64,000 nt of DNA, from NCBI RefSeq assembly GCF_900107925.1, contig NZ_FNUJ01000002.1:992001-1056000 (forward strand), written 5' to 3'. Within the stretch, counting starts at the first letter, position 1; every line of letters begins with the position of its first letter. Below are positions 31,185 to 40,400 of the stretch, piece after piece. Source of the DNA: Amycolatopsis pretoriensis. Its GTDB lineage: Bacteria; Actinomycetota; Actinomycetes; Mycobacteriales; Pseudonocardiaceae. Both the position numbers and the translations under genes were made by a program. The notes under the pieces were generated by a model. It was not told the DNA's origin. It ran no database searches and saw only the letters and a program-made list of their open reading frames with translations.

Positions 31185-32065
31185 GCCGGCACCTCCCACG
31201 CGGCCGCCGCGACGCGGGTCTCGGCTTCGGCCAGGTGCGCCAGCACCAAGTCCTCCAGGGTCACCTCGTGCTCCGTCCACAAGGGATCGACCGGGCCGTC
31301 GCCGCGGCGGACGAGCAGGGTCGACTGGCGTTCGGTGTGGCTCGCACGGACCACCTTCGCCACCCCGGCGATCGACTCGCTGCCGGCCCGCGGGCCGACC
31401 AGCGTGCGGTGCGCGTCGAGCAGCTCGTCGACCGTACCGGTCAGCTGGACGCGGGACTGCTGCAGGACGATCAGGTAGTCGCAGCTGCGCTCGAGGTCGG
31501 CGAGCAGGTGCGAGGACAGCAGGACGGTCGTCTCGCTTTCGGCCACCGCCCCCATCAGCGCCTGCATGAACTCCCGGCGCGCCAACGGGTCCAGGCTCGC
31601 GATGGGCTCGTCGAGCAGCAGCAGCCGCGGGCGTTTCGCCAGGGCCAGCGCGAGCGCGACCTGCGCCCGCTGCCCGCCCGAGAGCTTGCCGACCGGCTTG
31701 TCCGGCGGGATGCCGAGCGCGGCGAGCCGTTCGCGGGCCAGCGCGGCGTCCCAGCGGCGGCGGTTCAGCTTGCCGCCCATGGTGACGAGCTCGGCCGCGG
31801 TGAAGTCGCGGTAGAGCGGGGTGTCCTGCGCGACGAACCCGATGTCGGCGAGCACCGACCGCGGGCCGCGGCCGAACACGCGCACCTCCCCCGCGTCCGG
31901 CCGCAGCAGCCCGACGGCCAGGTGCAGCAGTGTCGTCTTGCCCGCGCCGTTCGGGCCGACCAGCGCGGCGATCCGCCCGGCGGGCACGTCCAGCGTGCAG
32001 TCCTGCAACGCCCAGGTGCGCCCGTAGCGCTTGCCCAGCGCCCGGGCTTCGACTGCCGGTTCCAT
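31181..32065 (-). CDS. ABC transporter ATPase (YtrB/CcmA-like)
   Basis: A 294-residue ATP-binding protein. Walker A is GPNGAGKTT (about 37), the Q-loop is in FVAQDTPLYRDF, the signature is LSGGQRAQVALALALA (about 135) and Walker B is LLLLDEPIASLD. The last 90 residues form a C-terminal domain as in multidrug or lantibiotic export ATPases. AGGGAG precedes ATG 32065. It lies 11 nt after the GntR regulator stop, with a 28-bp palindrome at that junction, and is followed by its permease. Confidence 0.93.
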   Translation of the reverse strand: MEPAVEARALGKRYGRTWALQDCTLDVPAGRIAALVGPNGAGKTTLLHLAVGLLRPDAGEVRVFGRGPRSVLADIGFVAQDTPLYRDFTAAELVTMGGKLNRRRWDAALARERLAALGIPPDKPVGKLSGGQRAQVALALALAKRPRLLLLDEPIASLDPLARREFMQALMGAVAESETTVLLSSHLLADLERSCDYLIVLQQSRVQLTGTVDELLDAHRTLVGPRAGSESIAGVAKVVRASHTERQSTLLVRRGDGPVDPLWTEHEVTLEDLVLAHLAEAETRVAAAAWEVPA

Positions 32066-32076
32066 CCCGGAACTCC

Positions 32077-32472
32077 CTACGCAAGGTTGCGGGGCACCGC
32101 GGTGCCCCGCAACGTGGTCTCGATCAGGGCCGCGATGTCGTCGGGCGACATCCCCGCGGCTTCGGCGCGCTCCAGCCAGGCCACGAGCTCGTCGCGCAGC
32201 CGCGCCTGGTTGCCCAGCGACGGCCCGGCCAGGTCGCCGGTGACGAACGTGCCCACCCCCGGCTTGCCCTCCGCGAGTCCCTCCAGAACCAGCTCGCGGT
32301 AGGCCTTGAGCACGGTGTTCGGGTTGATCGCCAGCGCCTGGGCCACTTCGCGCACCTTCGGCAGCTGGTCGCCGGGGCGCAGCAGGCCGACCCGCAGCGC
32401 CTGCTTCACCTGGACGACGAGCTGCATGTACGTGGCGACCCGCGAGCGGCCGTCCAGGACGAACTCGATCAC
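32077..32472 (-). CDS. GntR-family regulator, YtrA subfamily
   Basis: A 131-residue short GntR regulator. The winged helix is clear (RPGDQLPKVREVAQALAINP, then NTVLKAYRELVLEGLAEGK and GVGTFVTGD, residues 33-80), followed by one short dimerisation domain, the hallmark of the YtrA subfamily. These regulators usually repress a downstream ABC exporter operon and are induced by envelope-acting compounds. Start GTG 32472 has AGGAAGG upstream. Its promoter carries the perfect dyad at 32487-32508, which recurs upstream of 35079. Confidence 0.93.
   Translation of the reverse strand: MIEFVLDGRSRVATYMQLVVQVKQALRVGLLRPGDQLPKVREVAQALAINPNTVLKAYRELVLEGLAEGKPGVGTFVTGDLAGPSLGNQARLRDELVAWLERAEAAGMSPDDIAALIETTLRGTAVPRNLA
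32086..32113. other. 28-bp perfect palindrome in the 3' end of the GntR gene
   Basis: GTTGCGGGGCACCG (32086-32099) is directly followed by its reverse complement (32100-32113). It encodes the GntR C-terminus (LRGTAVPRN) and lies just before the ABC ATPase gene in the same transcript. The RNA would form a stem of about 11 bp with a short loop, possibly an attenuator or RNA-stability element between regulator and transporter. Confidence 0.6.
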
Positions 32473-32486
32473 CCGACACCTTCCTA

Positions 32487-32508
32487 TTGTCTTACGACAT
32501 TAAGACAA
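32487..32508. promoter_or_regulatory. YtrA-type GntR operator, site 1 (autoregulation)
   Basis: TTGTCTTA (32487-32494) and TAAGACAA (32501-32508) are perfect 8-bp arms around 6 bp. The site lies 14 bp before the GntR start and also upstream of the divergent cyclase gene (ATG 32594), so it could control both. On the minus strand the 16 bases GTCGTAAGACAATAGG are identical to the site at 35031-35056. Confidence 0.85.
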
Positions 32509-32593
32509 CACCCGAGACCTCGTGGCTGTCAAGCAGCGCCTCGCGGGCATAGGGTCTCGATTGAGAACGCACACCGGCACCCGGGAGGCAGGC

Positions 32594-33367
32594 ATGTCGT
32601 TGTTGGACGGGCTGAGCAAGGCGCTCGGCGACGGGTCGGTCGAGATCGTCGACCTCACCGCTCCCCTGAGCGCGACCACGCCGATCCTGCAGCTGCCGGA
32701 GCCGTTCGCCAACACCATCCCGTTCCGGCTGGAGGAGATCAGCCGCTACGACGAGCGCGGCCCGCGGTGGTACTGGAACGACATCCACACCGGCGAGCAC
32801 ACCGGCACCCACCTCGACGCCCCCGTCCACTGGGTGTCCGGAAAGGACGGTCACGACGTTTCGCAGGTGCCGCTCAGGACGCTGGTCGCGCCCGCGGTCG
32901 TGCTGGACTTCTCGGCGCAGGCTGCCGCGAACCCCGACTTCCTGCTCTCGATCGACGACGTCACCGCGTGGACGGCCGAGCACGGCGCGCTGCCCGACGG
33001 CGGTTGGCTGCTCTACCGGACCGGCTGGGACACCCGCGGCCACGACCAGGACGCCTTCCTCAACGCCGACGACACCGGCTCGCACTCCCCCGGCGTCTCG
33101 CCCGAGTGCGCGCGGTGGCTCGCGGAGGAAACCCCGATCACCGGGCTCGGCGTGGAAACCGTCGGCACCGACGCGGGCCAGGCACCCGGCCTCGAGCCGA
33201 TGTTCCCGTGCCACGAACTGCTGCTGGGCGCCGGGAAGCACGGCCTGACGCAGCTGCAGAACCTGGCCGCGCTGCCGCCGACCGGCACGCTGCTCGTCGT
33301 CTCGCCGCTGCCGATCGTCGGCGGCTCCGGCAGCCCGGCCCGCGTGCTGGCCCTGGTGGAGCGGTGA
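32594..33367 (+). CDS. Cyclase family protein (kynurenine formamidase-like metal hydrolase)
   Basis: A 257-residue cyclase-family hydrolase. The metal-binding signature HTGEHTGTHLDAPVHW is at about residues 63-78, followed by VLLD-type strands and the C-terminal HGLTQLQNLAALPPTG segment. Family members hydrolyse formamides, cyclic imides or related amides. ATG 32594 has CGGGAGG upstream; an in-frame start at 32522 is less likely. It overlaps the TPP-enzyme gene by GTGA, so the two products act together, and it is divergent from the GntR regulator. Confidence 0.9.
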   Translation: MSLLDGLSKALGDGSVEIVDLTAPLSATTPILQLPEPFANTIPFRLEEISRYDERGPRWYWNDIHTGEHTGTHLDAPVHWVSGKDGHDVSQVPLRTLVAPAVVLDFSAQAAANPDFLLSIDDVTAWTAEHGALPDGGWLLYRTGWDTRGHDQDAFLNADDTGSHSPGVSPECARWLAEETPITGLGVETVGTDAGQAPGLEPMFPCHELLLGAGKHGLTQLQNLAALPPTGTLLVVSPLPIVGGSGSPARVLALVER

Positions 33368-34986
33368 ACGTCGCCGAACTCGTCGGCCGCACGCTGGCCG
33401 GCCTCGGCGCCGGCGCCGCGTTCGGTGTGGTGGGCAGCGGAAACTTCGAGGTGACGAACGCGCTGCGCGCGGGCGGCGTCCGGTTCGTCGCCGCCCGCCA
33501 CGAAGGCGGCGCGGCGAGCATGGCCGACGCGTACGCGCGGATGAGCGGCGAGGTCTCGGTGCTGTCGCTGCACCAAGGGTGCGGGCTGACCAACGCGATG
33601 ACCGGCATCACCGAGGCGGCCAAGAGCCGGACCCCGATGATCGTGCTCACCGCCGACTCCGCGGGCGCGTCGGTGCTGTCGAACTTCCGCGTCGACCAGA
33701 ACGCGCTGGCCACCGCGGTCGGCGCCGTGCCGGAACGGGTGCACTCGGCCGCGAGCGCGGTCGCCGACACCGTGCGGGCGTTCCGGACCGCGCGGCAGCA
33801 GCGCCGGACCGTCGTGCTGAACCTTCCCCTCGACGTCCAGGCCCAGCCCGCGCCGGACGCGGCGGGCACGCTGCCAGACGTCCCCGGCCCGGCACTCGTC
33901 CGGCCGGACGCGGCGGCGGTCGCGGCCTTCGCCGAGCTCCTCGACGCCGCCGAACGACCGGTGTTCATCGCCGGCCGCGGCGCGCGCGACAGCCGGGAAC
34001 CGTTGCGGGAGCTGGCTTCCCGGTGCGGGGCGCTGCTGGCGACCTCGGCCGTCGCGCACGGGCTCTTCCACGACGACGAGTTCGCGCTCGGCATCTCCGG
34101 CGGTTTCGCCTCGCCCCTGGCCGCCGAGCTGATCGTCGGCGCGGACCTCGTCGTCGGCTGGGGCTGCGCGCTGAACATGTGGACCACCCGCCACGGGAAA
34201 CTGCTCAGCCCGCACGCGAAACTCGTCCAGGTCGACCTCGACCAGGGCGCGCCGGGCGCGCACCGGCCGATCGACCTCGGCGTCACCGGCGATGTCGCGA
34301 GCACGGCTTCGGACGTCCTCGCGGCGGTGAAGGAGAAGCCGGGTTACCGCTCCGACGAGGTCGCGGCCCGCATCGCCACCGGTCGCTGGGCCGACGTCGA
34401 GCACGAAGACCTCTCCCGGGGCGGCCGGATCGACCCGCGGACGCTGAGCCGGCTCCTGGACGAGCTGCTGCCCGCCGAGCGGATCGTCTCGATCGACTCC
34501 GGCAACTTCATGGGGTACCCGAGCGCGTACCTGTCGGTGCCCGACGAACAGGGGTTCTGCTTCACGCAGGCGTTCCAGAGCATCGGGCTGGGCCTGGGCA
34601 CCGCGATCGGCGCGGCACTCGCCCGCCCGGACCGGCTGCCGGTGCTCGGCACCGGTGACGGCGGGTTCCACATGGCACTGTCCGAACTGGACACCGCGGT
34701 CCGGCTCGGCCTGCCACTGGTGGTGATCGTCTACAACGACGCCGCGTACGGCGCGGAGGTCCACCACTTCGGCGACGCCGACATGACCACGGTCCGGTTC
34801 CCCGACTCCGACCTCGCCGCGATCGGCCGCGGCTTCGGCGCCGACGGCGTCACCGTGCGGTCGGCCGAGGACCTCTTCGCGGTGCGCGAGTGGCTCGCGG
34901 GACCGCGCGACGCACCGCTGGTCATCGACGCCAAGATCGCCGACGACGGCGGTTCGTGGTGGCTCGCGGAGGCGTTCAAGCACTGA
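33364..34986 (+). CDS. Thiamine-pyrophosphate-dependent enzyme (acetolactate synthase/benzoylformate decarboxylase-like)
   Basis: A 540-residue TPP enzyme with the three expected domains. The N-terminal PYR domain has the activating Glu in FVAARHEGGAASMADAYAR (about 41-59). The middle domain reads PVFIAGRGARDSREPLREL. The C-terminal PP domain has the TPP motif GTGDGGFHMALSELDTAVRL followed by the Asn of VYNDAAYGAE. It should decarboxylate or ligate a 2-oxo acid. It starts at GTG 33364 overlapping the cyclase stop. The substrate is unknown; pairing with a cyclase-family hydrolase is unusual. Confidence 0.91.
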   Translation: MNVAELVGRTLAGLGAGAAFGVVGSGNFEVTNALRAGGVRFVAARHEGGAASMADAYARMSGEVSVLSLHQGCGLTNAMTGITEAAKSRTPMIVLTADSAGASVLSNFRVDQNALATAVGAVPERVHSAASAVADTVRAFRTARQQRRTVVLNLPLDVQAQPAPDAAGTLPDVPGPALVRPDAAAVAAFAELLDAAERPVFIAGRGARDSREPLRELASRCGALLATSAVAHGLFHDDEFALGISGGFASPLAAELIVGADLVVGWGCALNMWTTRHGKLLSPHAKLVQVDLDQGAPGAHRPIDLGVTGDVASTASDVLAAVKEKPGYRSDEVAARIATGRWADVEHEDLSRGGRIDPRTLSRLLDELLPAERIVSIDSGNFMGYPSAYLSVPDEQGFCFTQAFQSIGLGLGTAIGAALARPDRLPVLGTGDGGFHMALSELDTAVRLGLPLVVIVYNDAAYGAEVHHFGDADMTTVRFPDSDLAAIGRGFGADGVTVRSAEDLFAVREWLAGPRDAPLVIDAKIADDGGSWWLAEAFKH

Positions 34987-35030
34987 CCCGGCCTTGACAG
35001 CGGCCCGGGCGGCGCTGGATGCTGACCTAG

Positions 35031-35052
35031 TTGTCCTACAGTCGTAAGACAA
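35031..35052. promoter_or_regulatory. YtrA-type GntR operator, site 2
   Basis: TTGTCCTA (35031-35038) and TAAGACAA (35045-35052), separated by 6 bp, match site 1 at 23 of 26 positions when the trailing ATAGG is included, in the same orientation relative to the downstream gene. TTGACA (34994-34999) with GATGCT 18 bp later is a plausible promoter just upstream, so a bound repressor would sit at the start of transcription. Confidence 0.8.
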
Positions 35053-35078
35053 TAGGTAATCCGTTCTGGGGAGCCCTC

Positions 35079-36077
35079 ATGCGCTTGGTCAAGACCGTCC
35101 TGGCCGTGCTCGCGGCCGCCACGCTGGTGGCCGCACCCGCCGACGCGGGGAAGCCACGACCGCCGTCCGATCCCGTCGGCGCGCTGCTCGCCGCCTTCGG
35201 CACCCACTCGATCGTCGCGAAGTCCAGCCCGGACCCCGGGCCGTTCGTCTTCGACCTCGTCCGCGACCCCCGCTTCCCGGGCCGGGTGAACGACGTCGTC
35301 GTGGAGTGCGGGAACGCCCGCCTCCAGCCGATGCTGGACACCTACATCGCGGGCGGTGACGTCCCGGACATCAGTCACGTCTGGCGGGACACGACCCAGC
35401 CGAGCTGCGGGTTCTCGCTGTTCTACGAACAGCTCTTCGCCCTGGTCAGGCAGGTCAACACGAAGCTGCCGGCCGAGCGGAAGATCCGCGTCCTGGCGGG
35501 CGACCCGCCCATCGACTGGAGCCGGGTCCACAGCGCGGCGGACATGGAGCCGTTCCACGACCGGGACGCGTCGATCACGTCGGTGGTGAAGACGCAGGTG
35601 CTGCAGAAGCACCGCAAGGCGCTCATGTTGTTCGGGCTGGGGCACCTGAAGCACGACGGCGGCAGCGGCGCGGTCGCCCAGCTGGAACGCGAGTACCCCG
35701 GCGCGGCGTACGTCGTGGCGGACCACTACGGGTTCAGTTCGGACAACGCCCGGCTGGAGCAGCGTCTGGGCGCGTGGCCGTCGCTGACGCCGATCGCGGG
35801 CTCGTGGTTGGGAGCGCTCGACACGACGTACTTCCCGACGAACCGCGAGTACCCGCCCGGCAGCAAGGGTTTCCCCGGTGTGGACGCGTACCTGTACGAA
35901 GGTCCGATCGACACCATGCTGCGCGAACCGCTGTCGGCCCGCACGCTCCTCGACACCGGCTACCTGAACGAGATGCGCCGGCGGGCGACCGCGATCGACG
36001 CGCCGCCGGACGGTCTCGAGTGGCCGGAGTTCTTCTTCGAGCGGGAGCGCACCTCCGGAGTCCTGCTGCGCGGCTAG
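35079..36077 (+). CDS. Secreted protein of unknown function (ChaN/erythromycin-esterase-like features)
   Basis: A 332-residue protein with a Sec signal peptide (MRLVKTVLAVLAAATLVAAP, cleavage after about ADA). The mature part begins with a strand-rich region including FGTHSIVAKSSPDPGPFVFD and VVVECGNARLQPMLDTYIAG. It contains a conserved-looking LMLFGLGHLKHDGGSGAVAQ segment with a His pair. These resemble the Glu/His-rich EreA/ChaN/Tiki metal-hydrolase group, but I am not certain of the family. ATG 35079 follows GGGGAG. Its promoter carries the operator of the GntR/ABC operon, so it probably responds to the same signal. It shares CTAG as stop with the next gene. Confidence 0.75.
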   Translation: MRLVKTVLAVLAAATLVAAPADAGKPRPPSDPVGALLAAFGTHSIVAKSSPDPGPFVFDLVRDPRFPGRVNDVVVECGNARLQPMLDTYIAGGDVPDISHVWRDTTQPSCGFSLFYEQLFALVRQVNTKLPAERKIRVLAGDPPIDWSRVHSAADMEPFHDRDASITSVVKTQVLQKHRKALMLFGLGHLKHDGGSGAVAQLEREYPGAAYVVADHYGFSSDNARLEQRLGAWPSLTPIAGSWLGALDTTYFPTNREYPPGSKGFPGVDAYLYEGPIDTMLREPLSARTLLDTGYLNEMRRRATAIDAPPDGLEWPEFFFERERTSGVLLRG

Positions 36078-36799
36078 CCGACCCGGTGCGACACCCAGAC
36101 GTTCGGCTCGACGTAGACCGCGAAGTTGTGGACCGTCGACACGAACACGGGGGCCAGCGCACCCGGGACGAGGACCAGGCCGTCGTCGGCGAACGGCAGC
36201 CCGGTCCAGCGGCGCCAGTCCTCGAGAGGCGCCTGGACCGTTGCCGAGCAGGACGCCACGCCCTCGATCCGGCCGCCGGCTCGCACGTGGGTGCGCAGCC
36301 AGCGGTCGGCCGGCAACCCGTCCGCCCGCGTCTCGGCCGCGTAGTCCCGCATCGACGAAGACGGCACCGCGGCCTTGTCCGGCGGGCGGACCGGGATCAC
36401 CAGCGAATCCATCCCGGCCGCCGCCGCGCGCATGCCTTCCAAGACCGTCCGGGAGTGGCCGCGGGCCTGGTGCTCCGGGTGCACCGCGATCTCCAGCGCG
36501 CACGCGGTGTCCGGGGTGACGTCGTCGAGCGCGTCCTCGGTGGCCCACACCGCCACTTCGTCCCAGCCGCGCGCGGGAAGCGTCCCACGGCCGCGGAACG
36601 GCACCATGACCCCGCGCGCCACCGGTCGGCCGTCTTCGAGGAGCGCGACGACCAGGTGCGGCCAGCGCCGCGCCACCCGGCGCCTGCGCACCAGCAGGCT
36701 CGTCAGGCTGCCCGCCATGAAAGCCGGCGAGCCGGGCGGGTAGGGGATCGCGTAGACGGCGTCGGCGAGGTCCGGCCGCTCGGCCAGCGTCACGAGCAC
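36074..36799 (-). CDS. GNAT-type N-acetyltransferase
   Basis: A 241-residue protein. The central segment CALEIAVHPEHQARGHSRTV followed by LEGMRAAA (about 98-125) is the GNAT acetyl-CoA pyrophosphate-binding region (usual form Q-x-x-G-x-G/A). The flanking strands WPHLVVALLEDGRPVARGVM and DSLVIPVRPPDK are consistent. The last 80 residues, ending in NVWVSHRVG, are not part of the minimal fold. The substrate is unknown. GTG 36799 has GGGGA at 6 nt. It lies one base after the Lrp stop and is probably in its operon. It converges on the secreted-protein gene with stops on CTAG. Confidence 0.8.
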   Translation of the reverse strand: MLVTLAERPDLADAVYAIPYPPGSPAFMAGSLTSLLVRRRRVARRWPHLVVALLEDGRPVARGVMVPFRGRGTLPARGWDEVAVWATEDALDDVTPDTACALEIAVHPEHQARGHSRTVLEGMRAAAAGMDSLVIPVRPPDKAAVPSSSMRDYAAETRADGLPADRWLRTHVRAGGRIEGVASCSATVQAPLEDWRRWTGLPFADDGLVLVPGALAPVFVSTVHNFAVYVEPNVWVSHRVG

Positions 36800-36800
36800 G

Positions 36801-37247
36801 TCAGTTCCCCCGCGACCAGGATTCCAGCGCGATCAACGTCTTCGTGCCGGTGACCTGGTGCTGGCGGCGGATCTCGTCGATCGTCTTCTGCAGGTGGGCC
36901 ATGTCCCGCACCCGCAGCCACACGAGCGCGTCCGGGTCGCCCGCGATCGTGAACACCGCCTGCGCCTCGGGCATCCGCGTGGTCGTGCGCAGGATCTCCG
37001 CGACCTTCGTGTTCCCGACGAACCGCAGCTCGGTGAACGCCTCGATCCCCCAGCCCAGCTTCGCGTGGTCGACCTGCACCGTGAACCCGGTGATCACGCC
37101 GGTCTCCCGCAGCCGGTCGATGCGGCGCTTGACCGCGGCCGTCGACAGCGTGACCCGGCCGGCGATGTCCGACAGCGTGCGGCGGGCGTCTTCGCGCAGC
37201 AGACCGAGGATTTCGTGGTCGGTCGCGTCGAGCAGGTCGTCGGTCAT
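36801..37247 (-). CDS. Lrp/AsnC-family transcriptional regulator
   Basis: A 148-residue regulator. The N-terminal helix-turn-helix reads ATDHEILGLLREDARRTLSD, then STAAVKRRIDRLRETGVITG (about 8-55). The C-terminal RAM domain (about 70-145) has AVFTIAGDPDALVWLRVRDM. It probably senses an amino acid and is divergent from the indolepyruvate ferredoxin oxidoreductase gene, its most likely target. On the minus strand TACGCT lies 7 nt before ATG 37247, so the transcript may be leaderless. Confidence 0.92.
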   Translation of the reverse strand: MTDDLLDATDHEILGLLREDARRTLSDIAGRVTLSTAAVKRRIDRLRETGVITGFTVQVDHAKLGWGIEAFTELRFVGNTKVAEILRTTTRMPEAQAVFTIAGDPDALVWLRVRDMAHLQKTIDEIRRQHQVTGTKTLIALESWSRGN

Positions 37248-37405
37248 GCGTCCGAGCGTAAACGGACGCAAAAAACGGGACCACTCCATCACTGGATACG
37301 CTGAACTTTGCGTGTGACACCCTGATCCCGCCGTGGCTGTTGCGTGAGGGTGACCCGCGCCGCAGTGTGCTCCGAAGCACAACCGACGCGAAGGAGGCCC
37401 GCGCC

Positions 37406-40400
37406 GTGGAGACGTTCACGCTGGAGGACCGGTACCTGAAAGAAGCGGGGACCGTGCACCTGAGCGGGGTGCAGGCCCTGGTCCGGCTGCTGTTCGACCG
37501 CGTCCGCCACGACCGCGCCCGCGGCGGCGACCCCGCCGTGTTCGTCTCCGGCTACGAGGGCTCGCCGCTGGCCGGCTACGACCTCGAGCTCGGCCGCCGC
37601 GCGAAGCTGCTGGAGAAGCACGACGTCGTGCACCGCCCGGGCCTCAACGAGGAGCTGGCCGCGACCTCGGTCATGGGCAGCCAGCTCGTCGCCGGCGCCG
37701 GCGGCCGCCGCGGTGTCACCGGGTTCTGGTATGGAAAGGCCCCGGGCCTCGACCGGGCCACCGACGCCCTCCGCCACGCCAACCTGGCCGGCACCGACCC
37801 GCGCGGCGGCGCCGTCGCGCTCGTCGGCGACGACCCGAACGCGAAGTCCTCGACCGTCCCGTGCGCGTCCGAGCTGGCGCTCGCCGACCTGGCCATCCCG
37901 ATCCTCTACCCGGCCGACTCCCAGGACGTCCTGGACCTCGGCATGCACGCGGTCGAGCTGTCGCGGTTCGCCGGCGTGTGGACGTCGCTGAAGGTCGTCG
38001 CCAACGTCGCCGACGCCTCCGGCACGGCCATCGTCGATCCGCAGTGGACCGCTCCGGAGCTCGAAAAGGGGTACCGGCACACGCCGACTTCGCGTCTGCT
38101 CGGCACCAGCCTCGCCGAACTGGAGCGCAGCCTCTTCACCGTCCGGCTGCCGCTCGTGCTCGACTACCTGCGCGCGGCCGGGATCAACCGGATCACCGCG
38201 CGCGGCCCGGCCGACCGGATCGGCATCGTCGCCGCCGGGAAGTCCTACCTGGACCTCCAGCAGGCGTTCCGGTCCCTGGGTCTCGACGCGGAAAGCCTGC
38301 GGCAGCACGGCATCCGCGTGCTCAAGCTCGGCGCGATCCACCCCCTCGAACCCGGGATCGTCCGCGAGTTCGCCGAGGGGCTCGACGAGATCGTCGTCGT
38401 CGAGGAGAAGCGGTCGTTCATCGAGACGGCGCTCAAAGAGGTCCTCTACGGCGTCCCCGGCGCGCCCGCGGTCACCGGCAAGAAGGACCGCGACGGCCGG
38501 ACGCTGTTCACCGAGCTCGGCGAGCTGGACCCGGACGGCATCGCGGCCGGCCTGGCCCGGCGGCTGCCCGCAGGCATCCCGTCGGTCGACGAGTTCCGCG
38601 GCCGCCGTCGCCGCGAGCGCATCTCGGTGCCGCTGCTGGCGCGCACGCCGTACTTCTGCTCCGGCTGCCCGCACAACTCGTCGACGAAGGTCCCGGAAGG
38701 CACCCTGGTCGGCGGCGGCATCGGCTGCCACACCATGGCCCTGTTCATGGAGCCCGACCAGGTCGGCACCGTCCTCGGCGTGACGCAGATGGGCGGCGAG
38801 GGCACGCAGTGGATCGGCATGGCGCCGTTCGTGGAAGCCGAGCACTTCGTCCAGAACATCGGCGACGGCACGTTCACCCACTCCGGCAGCCTCGCCGTGC
38901 GCGCGGCCGTCGCGGCCGGCGTCAACATCACCTACAAGCTGCTCTACAACTCCGCGGTCGCGATGACCGGCGGCCAGGACGCCGTCGGCGGGCTGCCGGT
39001 GGAGAAGGTCGCCGAGCTGCTGCTGGTCGAAGGCGCGAAGAAGGTCGTGATCACCAGCGACGCGCCCGCGAAGCTGCGGCGCCGCAAGCTGCCCGCCGGC
39101 GTCGACGTCCGCGACCGCACCGAACTCCTGGCCACGCAAGAGGAACTGGCCGGGATCAAGGGCGTCACCGTGCTGATCCACGAGCAGGAGTGCGCGGCCG
39201 AGAAGCGGCGGAAGCGCCGCCGCGGCAAGCAGGCGACGCCGACGACCCGCGTGGTCATCAACGAGCGCGTCTGCGAGGGCTGCGGCGACTGCGGCACGAA
39301 GTCGAACTGCCTGTCGGTGCAGCCGGTCGCGACCGAGTTCGGCCGCAAGACCACGATCCACCAGTCGTCGTGCAACGTCGACTACTCGTGCCTGGCCGGG
39401 GACTGCCCGTCGTTCGTCACCGTCGTGCCGACCGGTCGCAAGCAGCGGCGCAAGCTCGGTGAGCTGGCCGCGGACGCCATCCCCGCTCCCCCGGCGTCCG
39501 CAACGGACTTCACCGTGCGGATCACCGGGATCGGCGGCACCGGCGTGGTCACCGTGACGCAGATCCTCGCCACCGCCGCGGTGCTCGACGGGCGGCACGT
39601 CCGCACGCTCGACCAGACCGGGCTGGCCCAGAAGGGCGGCGCGGTGGTGTCCGACCTGAAGGTGACGGCGGAGCCGGTCGAGCAGGCCCCGAAGCTGGCC
39701 GCCGGCGAGTGCGACCTCTACCTGGCCTGCGACGCGCTGGTCGGCGCGGACGCGGCGAACCTCGGCGTGGCCGACGCTTCCCGGACCACCGCGGTCGTGT
39801 CGACGACCGAGGTGCCGACCGGCCGGATGGTCGTCGACACGACGGTGTCCTTCCCGGACCCCGGCAGCGTCCTCGCGCCGCTGGAGGCCGCGGCCGCGCG
39901 CACGGTGTCCCTGGACGCGCGTGGCCTGGCCGAAGAGCTGTTCGACGACGACCAGTTCGCGAACGTGCTGCAGCTCGGCGCGGCCTTCCAGACCGGCGCG
40001 ATCGGCTTGCCGGCCGCGGTGATCGAGCGCGCGATCGAGCTGAACGGCACCGCCGTGGCGGCGAACCTGCAGGCCTTCCGCCGCGGCCGCCAGCTCGTCG
40101 CCGATCCCTCCGCGCTCGCGAGCACGCCCGCTCCGGCGCGGCCGGTGACGCAGCCTTCCGTGCGGAAGCTGGTGCACGCGGAACCCGGGTCGGAGCTGGC
40201 GCGCCTGCTCGACGTCCGGATCCCGGATCTGGTGGCCTACCAGGACAAGCGGTACGCGCGGGCGTACGCGGAGTTCGTCGAGCGGGTGCGGGTGCTGGAG
40301 GACGGGCCGACGGAGATCACCGAGGCCGTCGCGAAGCACCTGTACAAGCTGATGGCGTACAAGGACGAGTACGAGGTCGCGCGGCTCTCGCTCGACCCGG

